64,000 nucleotides of DNA from Alistipes sp. GTDB lineage: Bacteria > Bacteroidota > Bacteroidia > Bacteroidales > Rikenellaceae. Positions 43,657-52,882 of this stretch are shown here, in pieces. Every line of letters starts with the position of its first letter. Position 1 is the first letter of the stretch. The notes beneath the pieces were generated by a model that searched no databases, had not been told where the DNA came from, and saw only the letters and a list, made by a program, of their open reading frames with translations. The DNA lies in assembly GCA_020026415.1 (NCBI GenBank), contig JAHHQL010000012.1:1-64000 (forward strand), written 5' to 3'. Made by a program: the position numbers and the translations under genes.

Positions 43657-43917
43657 TTATGGTACGGGGTCGTAACCGCTGCCTCCCCACGGGTGGCAAC
43701 GCAACAGGCGACGCACGGCAAGCCACGTTCCCTTCAGGGGACCGTATTTGCGCAGAGACTCCAGCGCATATTGCGAGCAGGTCGGCGTGAAACGGCACGA
43801 AGGCGGCTTGAGCGGCGAGATGCAGATCTGATAGAATCGCACGAGGACGATCAGCGGAAAAGCCGGAATGCGTTTATAGTTTTTCCGAAATTTGTTCCAG
43901 AATTTTTCGAACGGCAT
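43657..43917 (-). CDS. yidD: Membrane protein insertion efficiency factor YidD
   Basis: 86 aa. The family pattern is complete: LIVLVRFYQICISPLKPPSC, RFTPTCSQYALESLRKYG, and RCHPWGGSGYDPVP at the C-terminus. It associates with the inner membrane and helps YidC insert proteins. ATG 43917 is preferred to an in-frame TTG two codons earlier. It overlaps rnpA by 44 bp, the usual rnpA-yidD arrangement. Confidence 0.95.
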   Translation of the reverse strand: MPFEKFWNKFRKNYKRIPAFPLIVLVRFYQICISPLKPPSCRFTPTCSQYALESLRKYGPLKGTWLAVRRLLRCHPWGGSGYDPVP

Positions 43918-44242
43918 GAGCAATGGATTTTTGTGACAGCACCTCTTTCGAAGAGTAGATCAGTGCCATGTCGATGTGTGCCGGTGAGTCCGACACGAGG
44001 AGTTGCTTCTGAAGACGATATGCCTCCTTGGTGCGACGGCGCAACAGATTGCGTTTGTTCGCCCTTTTATGGAATTTCTTGGGTACGGAGAACAACACGC
44101 GCGTCGAGGCGATCTGGTCGGATTCGGCATACCACACATAACGGAACGGGAACGTGAATCCGCTCTCGCCCTTCTCGAACATACGGCGAATGGCTCCCAG
44201 CGAACGAAGTCGCTCTTCGTGGGACAGTGTGTGCGGTTGCAT
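43874..44242 (-). CDS. rnpA: Ribonuclease P protein component
   Basis: 122 aa, basic. RnpA assists the RNase P RNA in maturing tRNA 5' ends. The signature helix KKFHKRANKRNLLRRRTKEA (about residues 54-73) is present, slightly divergent from the usual RNxxKR form. yidD follows with overlap. rpmH is not adjacent here. Confidence 0.93.
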   Translation of the reverse strand: MQPHTLSHEERLRSLGAIRRMFEKGESGFTFPFRYVWYAESDQIASTRVLFSVPKKFHKRANKRNLLRRRTKEAYRLQKQLLVSDSPAHIDMALIYSSKEVLSQKSIAHAVRKILEQISEKL

Positions 44243-44332
44243 GGGTTTTATCGGGTTTGCAAAGGCTGCTCCGCAGGTCGGGGGACTTTCGGGGCAGCCG
44301 TCATGGTTCGTGTATTTCGGAGTATGCTCGGT

Positions 44333-45184
44333 TCAGGCCTCCGTGCGGTGTGCGCGGGGTTTTTTTGCGAGTTTGTGTTGCTGTGTACGCAGAAATTCCT
44401 CCTTTGAAGAGTCTGCCTTAAATTCGATGGGAAGGATCTCTTCGCCGTTGTTGAGTTTCTCGATGTAGAGGTCGATGGCCTTGACCATCGAGGGGGCCTG
44501 AGGCGTGGGGGCGTTGGCCAGCACGTTGAGTCCCTGTGCAAGGGCGGCGCGAAGCGTTCCCTCACCGAATACGGCGATTGCGGGCAGATCTTCGTTGCCG
44601 AATTTCTCGACCAGTGCCTTCACATCCGACGGCGAGTAGAGGGCCACCAGATCGAAATTCTTGATGTCGATATCCTTCAAATCGGACGACACGGTGCGCG
44701 CCAGAATGACGGGATCGACCGGAAGTTTCAGTTTGGCGAGTGCTTCGGGCAGTTCGGGACGGTGGGGTTCGCTCAGTGCGAGCAACAGTTTCTCGTCCTT
44801 GTGCTTGACGATCAGTTCGACGAGCGAATTGAACGATCCGTCGGCGAATGAAATTTTACGTTTTCGGTAAACGATGTATTTTTGGAGATACAGAGCCACG
44901 GCTTCGGTCTGGCAGATGTATTTCATGGTTTCGGGAACGGTGATGCGCGCTTCTTCGCAGATGTGGAAGAAACTATCGACCGTGGTACGCGAGGTGAAAA
45001 TTGCTGCCGTGTGATCCAAAATCTCGACACGTTGTGCGCGGAACTCTTTCAAAGAAACACCTTCAACACGAATCAGGGGCTGGTAGGTGATCTCCAATTT
45101 GTGGTTTTGGGATAATTCGTAAAATGGAGATTTTTCCATGATCGCGGGTTTCGGTTGTGAAACCCATACTCTCTGAATACTCAA
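44333..45184 (-). CDS. Uroporphyrinogen-III synthase family protein (HemD-like)
   Basis: 283 aa. The Bacteroidetes-type HemD pattern is visible: VWVSQPKP at the N-terminus, ILDHTAAIFTSRTTVDSFF, and FDLVALYSPSDVKALVEKFG in the second half, with a charged C-terminal extension (about 25 residues). No ATG precedes the conserved VSQPKP block, since an in-frame stop lies just upstream; TTG at 45184 is therefore the best start. Whether it truly makes uroporphyrinogen III is inferred, as no other heme genes are nearby. Confidence 0.82.
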   Translation of the reverse strand: MSIQRVWVSQPKPAIMEKSPFYELSQNHKLEITYQPLIRVEGVSLKEFRAQRVEILDHTAAIFTSRTTVDSFFHICEEARITVPETMKYICQTEAVALYLQKYIVYRKRKISFADGSFNSLVELIVKHKDEKLLLALSEPHRPELPEALAKLKLPVDPVILARTVSSDLKDIDIKNFDLVALYSPSDVKALVEKFGNEDLPAIAVFGEGTLRAALAQGLNVLANAPTPQAPSMVKAIDLYIEKLNNGEEILPIEFKADSSKEEFLRTQQHKLAKKPRAHRTEA

Positions 45185-45218
45185 AATCTTCTCTTATTAA
45201 TGTTAATCCTTGGGTTTG

Positions 45219-46148
45219 TTATCTGGTCACTAAAAGCCACAAGAGGCTTATCGGAAAAATTTCGACGATGCAAAGGTACAAAATCCAATGCAAAATCGAA
45301 ATTTTTTTGGCAAGAAACAGACCCAATGCCTCTCTGAGGTACAGCAGGAGCATAATTGCCAATTCAATGACGATCAGAAAGAACCACATTCCGCCCCGAC
45401 CCGGAGGACAAAGCACGAACAGCAGAAGCAACGGTGAAATGACGATGTTGGCCAGCGTGAAGTAGAGTTGGCGAAGTTGGAGGAGGCGGACGATGAAACT
45501 GCCCGATCGGGTCACCAGTCCGATGAGTTGCAACAGGAGCCATTCTGTGATCAGCATCACGCAAAATACGGCGGTGATGCCCACACTCAGAGGCATGGCG
45601 GCAAGTGTCGAAATATGCTCCGTGAGAGTGTCCGAAATAAGCACGTCGCTGTATTTGACGGTGAGGATGCCGAGGAAAAACAGGCCGATCAGTCCCGATG
45701 TGTTCATGAATTGCGGAAAACTGCTGCCGCGATACTCGTCGAAGACGAGTTTGCCGCCCGTCGAATTTCGGGCGATGCGTCCGAACAGGGTACGGACATC
45801 GGCCATATTATAATAAAGGAGCATGGCATAGAGTGCCGCCAAAAGCAAGACCAGACCTTGGAACAGACCGTCCGACGTAAAGTTGGGACGATAGTTCGAG
45901 GGGGCGAACTTTTCGGGGATGAGTGTTGCGTTTTCGCCCATCACCTCCTCAAGGGTTGCCTCGCGGTAGCGGGGGGCGACGATGAGCGTATCTGCCTCCG
46001 AGAAAAAAGGATTCAGACCGCTGAATCCGAACGGCGAGTTGCCCGTCGAATCGGTAATCGGGGCAATGGCGTTCAGCGAATCGGCATGCGTCATCGGCTG
46101 CGTGTCGGCTGTCGGGGTCACTTGGCTTTGGGGAATGGGTTGTTTCAT
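45219..46148 (-). CDS. DUF4271 family membrane protein
   Basis: 309 aa. A soluble N-terminus of about 95 residues, then about six hydrophobic helices (LFQGLVLLLAALYAMLLYY; TSGLIGLFFLGILTV; VGITAVFCVMLITEWLLLQL and others). The family is found in Bacteroidetes next to HemD-like genes, as here (34 bp apart). Function unknown. Confidence 0.85.
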   Translation of the reverse strand: MKQPIPQSQVTPTADTQPMTHADSLNAIAPITDSTGNSPFGFSGLNPFFSEADTLIVAPRYREATLEEVMGENATLIPEKFAPSNYRPNFTSDGLFQGLVLLLAALYAMLLYYNMADVRTLFGRIARNSTGGKLVFDEYRGSSFPQFMNTSGLIGLFFLGILTVKYSDVLISDTLTEHISTLAAMPLSVGITAVFCVMLITEWLLLQLIGLVTRSGSFIVRLLQLRQLYFTLANIVISPLLLLFVLCPPGRGGMWFFLIVIELAIMLLLYLREALGLFLAKKISILHWILYLCIVEIFPISLLWLLVTR

Positions 46149-46151
46149 GGT

Positions 46152-47324
46152 TTATGCAAAGTGACGTTTCAGGGTGATACGGATGGTGGTGCCTTTGCCT
46201 ATTTCGGATTCGACAACGGCGATTTTACCTTGGTGATACTCTTCGATGACGCGGCGCGAGAGCGAAAGACCCAGACCCCAACCGCGTGTCTTGGTCGTGA
46301 AGCCGGGTTCGAAAATGCGTTTCCAATTGCTCTTGGGAATGCCTTTGCCCGTATCTTTCACGTCGATCATGACGTGTTTTTCGTCCGATGAGATCTTCAC
46401 GTCGATCGAACCGTGTCCCTGAAGGGCATCGAGCGAGTTTTTCATGAGGTTTTCCACGACCCACTCGAACAGGGCGGAATTGACGGCGGCCTGCACGGGG
46501 GCGATTGCCAGTCCGTTGTAGTCGAGCGTCACGTTACGCGGGACGCGCTTGCGGAAATACATGACCGATTCGCCCACCACTTCGTTGATGACGGCGGGGG
46601 TGAGCGGTGTCTCGGAGCCGATCTTTGAGAAGCGATCGACGATCTTCATCAGATGCGCCAGATCCTTGCTCATCTCCTCGACGGCCGAGGGGTCGATGTC
46701 CTGCGTCTTGAGATACTCCAGCCAACCGAGCAGCGACGAGGTGGGCGTACCCAACTGATGCGCCGTCTCCTTCGCAAGACCGATCCATACACGGTTCTGC
46801 TCGTCGTGTTTCGAGGAGCGGAACGCCACGAATCCCAACAACACGAAAGCCGAGATGACCAGCAACTGGAGGTAGGGGAAGTAGTAGAGCGATTTGAGCA
46901 GCCACGACTTGCCGTAGAAGATGATGTGGTAGTGTTCCGAATTCCACATGAAGCGCACGGGGATGGGGTTGTTCTCCTCGGTGAACTCCTCGATTTTTTC
47001 GCGCAACAGGTCGGGATGGTCGATGATGCGGTCGGGAATCAGGTGCGAATTGACCACCTCAAGGTTTTCGTTGGTGATGATGAACGGGATGTTGTTGCCG
47101 TTGGACATGATGTCCTTGACGAGCGGGTCGGAGATGAAGCCGCCCAGCACATCGCGGTTGATGCGCTCCATGGCGTGTCCCCACAGGGCTACGTCGTGCT
47201 GTTCCTTCTCCTTGAGGTGCGCCGCCATGTTGTTGGTGTAGATCAACGACAGCGATCCGAGGCAGATGCCCACAAGGATCACCACCAAGCGGTTGCGGAA
47301 GGAGAATACTCGGCGAATTTTCAT
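46152..47324 (-). CDS. Sensor histidine kinase
   Basis: 390 aa. Two transmembrane helices (about residues 12-30 and 149-167) frame a periplasmic sensor region. The H-box is KETAHQLGTPTSSLLGWLEY with phospho-acceptor His; N-box LMKNSLDAL, G1 DTGKGIP, and G2 GWGLGLSLSRRV complete the kinase domain. No response regulator is adjacent, so it is an orphan kinase. It lies 3 bp upstream of the DUF4271 gene and 16 bp downstream of the S41 peptidase. Confidence 0.92.
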   Translation of the reverse strand: MKIRRVFSFRNRLVVILVGICLGSLSLIYTNNMAAHLKEKEQHDVALWGHAMERINRDVLGGFISDPLVKDIMSNGNNIPFIITNENLEVVNSHLIPDRIIDHPDLLREKIEEFTEENNPIPVRFMWNSEHYHIIFYGKSWLLKSLYYFPYLQLLVISAFVLLGFVAFRSSKHDEQNRVWIGLAKETAHQLGTPTSSLLGWLEYLKTQDIDPSAVEEMSKDLAHLMKIVDRFSKIGSETPLTPAVINEVVGESVMYFRKRVPRNVTLDYNGLAIAPVQAAVNSALFEWVVENLMKNSLDALQGHGSIDVKISSDEKHVMIDVKDTGKGIPKSNWKRIFEPGFTTKTRGWGLGLSLSRRVIEEYHQGKIAVVESEIGKGTTIRITLKRHFA

Positions 47325-47340
47325 CTCGATAAGTGTTTTT

Positions 47341-49005
47341 TTATTTCTTTTGTGTGTCCTGCTCGGTGAGGATGCGGCGGTATTCCGCGGGGTCGTTCAG
47401 CAGTTCGACGGCACGCTGTACCTCCTTGTCCGTCAGAAGCGAATGGGCGACCACACCTTCGGTGTAGGCGTGACGCTGGATCAGATTGGTGTTGATCGAC
47501 TCGACGAGTTGGTTGCGGTAGGTCGCAAGGTTCGACTGCGTGTCGTCCTTCAACTCCTCGCTCATGCGTTTGAGGTCGGCTGCCAGATCCTTGAACTGCT
47601 CCTCGTCGGCCGTACGTTGCAAAATATCCATGATGCGGCGCGTCTCGGACTTGTAATCGACTTTCTTGTTTTTCATGAACTCCACGAAATCGGCGTAGTC
47701 CTCGTCCGTGATGGAGAAGGTCAGGGGATCGACCACGGCATCGGGATGACGGCGCGTCCACTCGTCACCGAAATCCTCGATGAAGCCTTGTGCGAAGAGT
47801 GTCACGGCAAAGCGGCTCATGTATTCGGGTTCGAGCGCGATGTCGGGCATGATGCCGCCTCCGTCATAGACCTTACGGCCGTTGCGGGTCTTAAATTCGT
47901 TGATCAGCGAGTCGGGCACGGTTTTGACGATGCCCTGTTGCGAGTGCGAATAGTCGATCGCCTGAATGCAGCGACCCGAAGGAATGTAATATTTGGCGGT
48001 GGTGACCTTCACCATCGAATTATAGCCTGTCGGCAGGGTCGTCTGCACCAGACCTTTACCGAAACTGCGCTGGCCGAGCAGCACGGCACGGTCCATATCC
48101 TGCAACGATCCCGTCACGATTTCGGTCGAAGAGGCCGAACTGCCGTTGATGAGCATTGCCAGTTTCAGATCGGGGAACAGCGGGTTCGATTCGGTGCGAT
48201 AGACCTCCAGCGGGCGTTTGTCACGACCCTTGGTGCTTACCACTTCGGTGTCTTTCGGCAGGAACAGCGACAGGATCTTGACGGCCTCCTGCAAGAAGCC
48301 GCCGCCGTTGGAGCGGTAGTCCATGACAAGACCCTTCAGACGCCCCGTTTCGTGCATCTTGCTGATGGCGGCGCGTACCTCTTCGTAGCATCCCTCCGAG
48401 AAATCGCTGTGGCGCACATAACCGATGCTGTCGCTCAGCCAACCCGCATAGGGAACGCCCGGAATGAGGATGCGTTCGCGGCGGATCTCGTATTTTCTGA
48501 CCGAGCCGTCCAGATGTTCGACACGCAGTTTTACGGTCGTGCCCGATTCGCCCTTCAATTCGGACGATACCTGCTCGGTGGTGAATCCGCGGGCATCCTT
48601 ACCGTTCACCTCAAGGATCTTGTCGCCGATCTTGAGGCCTGCCTTGTCGGCGGGCGATCCTTTGTAGGGTTGCGAGATGCGCACATAATCGTCCTTCTGA
48701 CGGATCAGCGAACCGATGCCGCTGTAACGTCCCGTGGTGAGGACTTCGAAGGTCTTGAGATCCTTCTCGGAGATAAATTCCGTGTAGGGATCCAGACTGC
48801 GCACCATGCCGAGGGCGGCACCCTGCATCATGGTGTCGGGGTCGGCGTTATCGACATAGGCCGAGGATAATTCGCGCATGAGGTTCACCAGAATCTCCAT
48901 GTTGCGGCTCAGACCGAAATCGTCGCGCTCGGCATGGATCAGTGTGGAGATACCCGCCACCAAGAGGGTGACGATGCAGAGGTATTTGCAGATTTTGTTA
49001 TTCAT
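47341..49005 (-). CDS. S41 family C-terminal processing peptidase
   Basis: 554 aa. A signal peptide (residues 1-25, ending near HAERDD) exports it to the periplasm. A PDZ domain lies at about 85-170 (SGIGSLI, YKGSPADKAGLKIGDKIL). The catalytic Ser is in LINGSSASSTEIV and the Lys in QRSFGKGLVQT, the Ser-Lys dyad of the CtpA/Prc family. A helical C-terminal region of about 150 residues follows. Confidence 0.93.
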   Translation of the reverse strand: MNNKICKYLCIVTLLVAGISTLIHAERDDFGLSRNMEILVNLMRELSSAYVDNADPDTMMQGAALGMVRSLDPYTEFISEKDLKTFEVLTTGRYSGIGSLIRQKDDYVRISQPYKGSPADKAGLKIGDKILEVNGKDARGFTTEQVSSELKGESGTTVKLRVEHLDGSVRKYEIRRERILIPGVPYAGWLSDSIGYVRHSDFSEGCYEEVRAAISKMHETGRLKGLVMDYRSNGGGFLQEAVKILSLFLPKDTEVVSTKGRDKRPLEVYRTESNPLFPDLKLAMLINGSSASSTEIVTGSLQDMDRAVLLGQRSFGKGLVQTTLPTGYNSMVKVTTAKYYIPSGRCIQAIDYSHSQQGIVKTVPDSLINEFKTRNGRKVYDGGGIMPDIALEPEYMSRFAVTLFAQGFIEDFGDEWTRRHPDAVVDPLTFSITDEDYADFVEFMKNKKVDYKSETRRIMDILQRTADEEQFKDLAADLKRMSEELKDDTQSNLATYRNQLVESINTNLIQRHAYTEGVVAHSLLTDKEVQRAVELLNDPAEYRRILTEQDTQKK

Positions 49006-49471
49006 TTCTTTTCAGTACGTTGATAAAACCCTGAAGACGGTACGCGGACATCGCCACACCGCGGCGCACACCCTCGATGATGATCCACTGGCCGTATTGC
49101 GACACCCGGATCTCGTCGTCCCACAGGAGGAACAATTTGGTGAAAATGCTTCGGGCGCGGAAGTACATCACTTCGTCTTCCTCTCGGACGAGTTTGAAGC
49201 CCGAATCGAGCATGGCGTTGATGATCTGCGTGCGGTGCTCCACCACATCACCCTCGATCTTGCGGCGTGCAAAACCGAAACGGGGATAGAACGCGGCGGC
49301 CACCACCATCACGATCGGAAGCAGTGCCCCGCGCGTGGTGTGGAACATCACGTCGAAGGTCTCCCGCATCGAAAGTTGCGACCAGCCGAGTGTCTGGTTC
49401 AGCAGCATGATGGCTGTGCAGAGAACGCACAATGCCAGAAAATATTTTACCGAACGAATCAAGTTTTTCAT
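48998..49471 (-). CDS. Hypothetical membrane protein
   Basis: 157 aa. Two hydrophobic helices at about residues 9-26 and 49-67, then a cytoplasmic domain with RRKIEGDVVEHRTQIINAML and a C-terminal beta-rich part. No family recognised. It overlaps the S41 peptidase gene by 8 bp, so they are coupled, and follows ispH by 13 bp. Confidence 0.75.
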   Translation of the reverse strand: MKNLIRSVKYFLALCVLCTAIMLLNQTLGWSQLSMRETFDVMFHTTRGALLPIVMVVAAAFYPRFGFARRKIEGDVVEHRTQIINAMLDSGFKLVREEDEVMYFRARSIFTKLFLLWDDEIRVSQYGQWIIIEGVRRGVAMSAYRLQGFINVLKRNE

Positions 49472-49484
49472 GAGTGTCTTAATT

Positions 49485-50360
49485 TTAAAGGTTTCTTGTT
49501 TTGTCGAGTGTTTCGATGTGGCGGGCGATGTCGGTCATCAGCCATTTGGGGGTTGAGGTCGCTCCGCAGATGCCTACGGATTCCGCCCCTGCGAACCATT
49601 CCGGAAGGATCTCCCGTTCCTCTTCGATCTGATGCGTCAAGGGGTTTGCCTGTCGGCACACTTCGCACAATACCTTGCCGTTGGACGACTTGCGTCCGCA
49701 GACGAAAATCACCACGTCGAACCGGCAGGCGAACTCCTTGAGGTGATCCTCGCGGTTGGCGACCTGACGGCAGATCGTGTCGGCAATCCGGATCCGGTCG
49801 GGGTGCGTGTGACGGCGTTTCATCTCCTCGCCCAACTCCTCGAACAGGGCGATGCTCTGCGTGGTCTGCGACAGGAAATAGATCGGGCGCGTGAAGTCGA
49901 TCTGATCCAGATCCTGCATCCCCTCGACCACGATGGCGCGGTCACCGACCTGCCCCGTCAGACCCACCACTTCGGCGTGTCCCCGTTTGCCGAGAATGAC
50001 GACCTGTCCCCCGACGGGTTGCATCAAATCGTATGCCTTTTTGACCCGTTGTTGGAGTTTGGCGACCACCGGACAGGTGGCGTCGATGATCCGTATGCCC
50101 AGTTTGCGGGCTCGGGCATAGGTCGCGGGCGGTTCTCCGTGGGCGCGGATGAAAAGACGGCAGCCGCTCAAGCGTGGCATGTCGTCGTGGGTGACGGTCT
50201 TAAGTCCCAACCGTTCAAGACGCTGTACCTCGATGCGGTTGTGGACGATGTCGCCCAGCGAATATACCGTGTCGCTTTCCGAGAGAGCCTTCTCCGCCTC
50301 GCCGATGGCATGCACCACACCGAAGCAGAATCCCGATTTGTCGTCTATTTCGATATTCAC
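49485..50360 (-). CDS. ispH: 4-hydroxy-3-methylbut-2-enyl diphosphate reductase
   Basis: IspH (291 aa) makes IPP and DMAPP in the MEP pathway with a [4Fe-4S] cluster. The three cluster cysteines are visible in SGFCFGVVHAI (about residue 12), DATCPVV (about 95) and GICGATSTPKW (about 193 onward near 268). The conserved His residues of the HNR and HGE motifs (DIVHNRIEV, IRAHGEPP) are present. The prenyl synthetase at 54,798 uses its products. Confidence 0.95.
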   Translation of the reverse strand: MNIEIDDKSGFCFGVVHAIGEAEKALSESDTVYSLGDIVHNRIEVQRLERLGLKTVTHDDMPRLSGCRLFIRAHGEPPATYARARKLGIRIIDATCPVVAKLQQRVKKAYDLMQPVGGQVVILGKRGHAEVVGLTGQVGDRAIVVEGMQDLDQIDFTRPIYFLSQTTQSIALFEELGEEMKRRHTHPDRIRIADTICRQVANREDHLKEFACRFDVVIFVCGRKSSNGKVLCEVCRQANPLTHQIEEEREILPEWFAGAESVGICGATSTPKWLMTDIARHIETLDKTRNL

Positions 50361-50372
50361 GTTCCTGTGATT

Positions 50373-51065
50373 TTAGAGTCTTTTCGCCAGTTCGCGGTCG
50401 AGCCACTGCATCTGCTCCCCGACGGTCATGTGGCTGTTGTCGAGCACGACGGCATCGGCGGCCTGACGCAGGGGTGAAATGGCGCGGTTCATGTCGGCCG
50501 TGTCGCGCTCGCGGATGTTGCGCTCGATCTCCTCCATCGTCACGTGGTCGCCCTTGGCCGTAAGTTCGTCGTAGCGGCGTTGTGCGCGTACCTTGGGATC
50601 GGCCGTCATGAAAATCTTCAACTCGGCATTGGGGAATACCACCGTGCCGATGTCGCGTCCGTCCATCACCACGCCGCGGTCACGACCCATGGCCTGTTGC
50701 ATGGCGACGAGTTTCCGGCGCACTTCGGCGATGGCACTCACGGGGCTGACCATGTTGCTCACCTCGATCGTGCGGATCTTGTCCTCGACCAGTTCGCCAT
50801 TGACATAAATGTCGCTGGCACCGCGTTGGGGGTTGAAGCGGAACGAGATCTCGATCTCGTCCAGAAGGGCGACAACCGCCTTTTGGTCGATCATGCCTGA
50901 GCGGATCGCTCCGTGTTCGATGGCGTAGAGGGTGACGGCGCGGTACATGGCACCCGTATCAATGAAAATGTAGCCTAACTTGGCGGCTATGGTCTTGGCG
51001 AAAGTACTTTTGCCGCACGATGAGAATCCATCGACGGCGATGACGATTTTCTGATTAGTGGACAT
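50373..51065 (-). CDS. cmk: Cytidylate kinase
   Basis: 230 aa. Cmk phosphorylates CMP and dCMP. P-loop DGFSSCGKSTFAKTIA near residue 12, IDTGAMYRAVTLYA, and MDGRDIGTVVFPNAELK are family signatures. ATG at 51065 (MSTNQKIVIAVDG) is used; the longer frame overlaps the exporter gene. It overlaps that gene by 11 bp and is 12 bp from ispH. The cmk-ispH pairing is common in Bacteroidetes. Confidence 0.95.
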   Translation of the reverse strand: MSTNQKIVIAVDGFSSCGKSTFAKTIAAKLGYIFIDTGAMYRAVTLYAIEHGAIRSGMIDQKAVVALLDEIEISFRFNPQRGASDIYVNGELVEDKIRTIEVSNMVSPVSAIAEVRRKLVAMQQAMGRDRGVVMDGRDIGTVVFPNAELKIFMTADPKVRAQRRYDELTAKGDHVTMEEIERNIRERDTADMNRAISPLRQAADAVVLDNSHMTVGEQMQWLDRELAKRL

Positions 51066-51729
51066 TGGGCAAAAAGTGAAAGAAGGTGGATAAAATGGTG
51101 AAAATACCCAGCACACCGATGATGATGCCTGCCACGCGGTTGATGGTCAGCATGTGGCGCGGACGGAACCGACGACGGAACAGGTTGATGGTGAAGGCCA
51201 AAAGCGTCCACCAGCCTGCCGCACCGCCGAAGAATCCGATGATGATGAATGCCGAATTGATCAACTGCGAAAGGTTGCTGTCCTTCATGTCACCCACCGA
51301 AATGCCGAAAAGGGCGAAGAAGGTGAGGATGTAGGGGATCACCAGAATGAAGTTGGCGAGCGTCAGTCCGAAGATCGACGCATAGTTCTGCCACAGGGAC
51401 GAACGTCCCTGACGGTTTTTGCGGATCTGGGGTACGGGGTTTTGCAGGAAGATGTAAACTCCGAAAATAATCACCAGAATACCTGCGATGATGCGCAGGA
51501 GTGTATCGTATTGAGCGATCTGTTTTTCGAGAATCGAGTAGAAAAGCAGGGCGGCCATGGCCATGAGCGTGTCGGCCGAAGCCACGCCGAAACCCGATAC
51601 GATGCCTGCCTTGCGGCTTTTGGAGAGGGTGCGCTGGATGCAGAGCACAGCCACGGGACCCACCGTGATGGAGGCCGCAACGCCTACTCCGATGCCCCGA
51701 AACAACATTTCAAAAAATTCAAATCCCAT
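51055..51729 (-). CDS. LysE family amino-acid exporter
   Basis: 224 aa with about six hydrophobic helices. The N-terminal LysE signature GVGVAASITVGPVAVLCIQR followed by a glycine-rich GFGVASADTLMAM is clear. The substrate is not predictable from sequence. It is the first gene of the long minus-strand run and has a TAACTTTG element (51767-51760) 30 bp upstream. Confidence 0.88.
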   Translation of the reverse strand: MGFEFFEMLFRGIGVGVAASITVGPVAVLCIQRTLSKSRKAGIVSGFGVASADTLMAMAALLFYSILEKQIAQYDTLLRIIAGILVIIFGVYIFLQNPVPQIRKNRQGRSSLWQNYASIFGLTLANFILVIPYILTFFALFGISVGDMKDSNLSQLINSAFIIIGFFGGAAGWWTLLAFTINLFRRRFRPRHMLTINRVAGIIIGVLGIFTILSTFFHFLPNVH

Positions 51730-52036
51730 ATTTTGTGATAAAGCATTATATTCAAATTACAAAGTTACGAAAAAGGTTGGGAAAACACGCACCTTGAGGT
51801 GAAAAACCTATAAATAAGAGGTGCAGGCGGTGTGGAGCGTGTCGGCGGGAGGTGATTGGGGAATGTAAGTTCGTTGATTCGGGAATTTTCCGGTGTGTGT
51901 TTCGGGTTTCGGGGCAGTGACCGGGTGTTTGTAGGGGTGTGCATTCCGAGTGAAAAACACTTCCGGAAAGAGGAATTGTTGATAAGTTATTCACAACTTT
52001 TTGGGGGTGGAGTCTGCTCAAAATGAGAACTTTTCC
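51730..52036. other. Divergent intergenic region
   Basis: About 340 bp without a gene. It contains TAACTTTG (51767-51760, minus) for the LysE-type gene. Two DnaA-box-like nonamers overlap in opposite orientation: TTATCAACA on the minus strand within 51976-51985 and TTATTCACA at 51987-51995. Confidence 0.6.
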
Positions 52037-52044
52037 TATATTTG
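52037..52044 (+). promoter_or_regulatory. TAnnTTTG element of the DUF3467 gene
   Basis: TATATTTG, 26 bp before the ATG. No clear -33 element at standard distance. Confidence 0.55.
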
Positions 52045-52070
52045 TCCCGTCACATTAAATCAGATGAATT

Positions 52071-52376
52071 ATGACTGAGAATCAAGATTTGGGAATTGAT
52101 ATTGAATTGGATGAAGAGGTGGCGCAGGGCAACTATTCGAACCTTGCGATCATTTCTCACTCGACCTCGGAATTTATCATTGATTTTGCTGCCGTGCTGC
52201 CCGGTGTGGAGAAAGCCCGTGTCAAGAGCCGTGTGATCCTTACGCCCGAACATGCAAAACGCCTGTTGCGTTCGTTGCAGGACAACATCGTCCGTTACGA
52301 GTCGGCAATGGGTAAGATTGAGATCCCCTCGCCGCAGGTATCGCCCAACATGGGACCCAAGATGGGGGAGGCATAA
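52071..52376 (+). CDS. DUF3467 family protein
   Basis: 101 aa, soluble and acidic at the N-terminus. The family pattern YSNLAIISHSTSEFIIDFA, then VKSRVILTPEHAKRLLRSLQ with N and Y following, is complete. DUF3467 proteins are small and widespread; function is not established. In other Bacteroidetes I recall this gene near rpoC, whereas here it stands alone 39 kb away. Confidence 0.87.
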   Translation: MTENQDLGIDIELDEEVAQGNYSNLAIISHSTSEFIIDFAAVLPGVEKARVKSRVILTPEHAKRLLRSLQDNIVRYESAMGKIEIPSPQVSPNMGPKMGEA

Positions 52377-52830
52377 GCCGATTTCCCCGCGGGGAGCGGG
52401 GCGGAAGGTGACGGGTGCGGTTCCGATGCGACAGAGGTTTTGTCATGGATGGCGACACAAGATGTTGAAATAGGGCGCGATTCCGAGAAGGCAGAAAACA
52501 TACAGACGCGATTTTGTCGCAAGGCGTGCTGGCGGTCTGATGTACGGTGCGATTCGCAGATTCCGGGAAATGCGCGGTACGGAAGAGACGTGTGGATATA
52601 TGCCGTGCCTATGTGCGAAATGTACGGCCGAAAATCTGTCCTGCGGGGAGATTTTGTCGTGGCGTAATCTTTGGAACTGCGGGTTTGCGGAGTGGGGTTT
52701 GCGGAGATTCCGCCACAGGATTCTTTCGAGTGATCCCCGTGTGCACCGATTCTTGATTCCGCGGTAGGCGGATCATTTTCCCTTTGTTTCCGTCCTTCCG
52801 GAAGCGGATTTCCCGATTGATACAAATACA
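52377..52830. other. Intergenic region, no supported gene
   Basis: About 450 bp after the DUF3467 gene. Short overlapping frames on the plus strand are Cys/Arg-rich and look non-coding. I see nothing further that can be supported. Confidence 0.5.
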
Positions 52831-52875
52831 AAACGACCGAACTTTTTTGAGGAGTTCGGTCGTTTGTTTTTTTTG
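52831..52875. terminator. Strong terminator hairpin
   Basis: AAACGACCGAACT and AGTTCGGTCGTTT form a 13-bp perfect stem followed on the plus strand by GTTTTTTTT. It is well placed to end read-through from the DUF3467 gene, or, read the other way, long transcripts from the small-RNA promoter. Confidence 0.82.
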
Positions 52876-52882
52876 TAATTGC

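Noticed and set aside
52440..52767. Cys-rich small frames after the DUF3467 gene
   Set aside because: Three overlapping frames of similar length cover the same DNA without domain, promoter or codon-use support.
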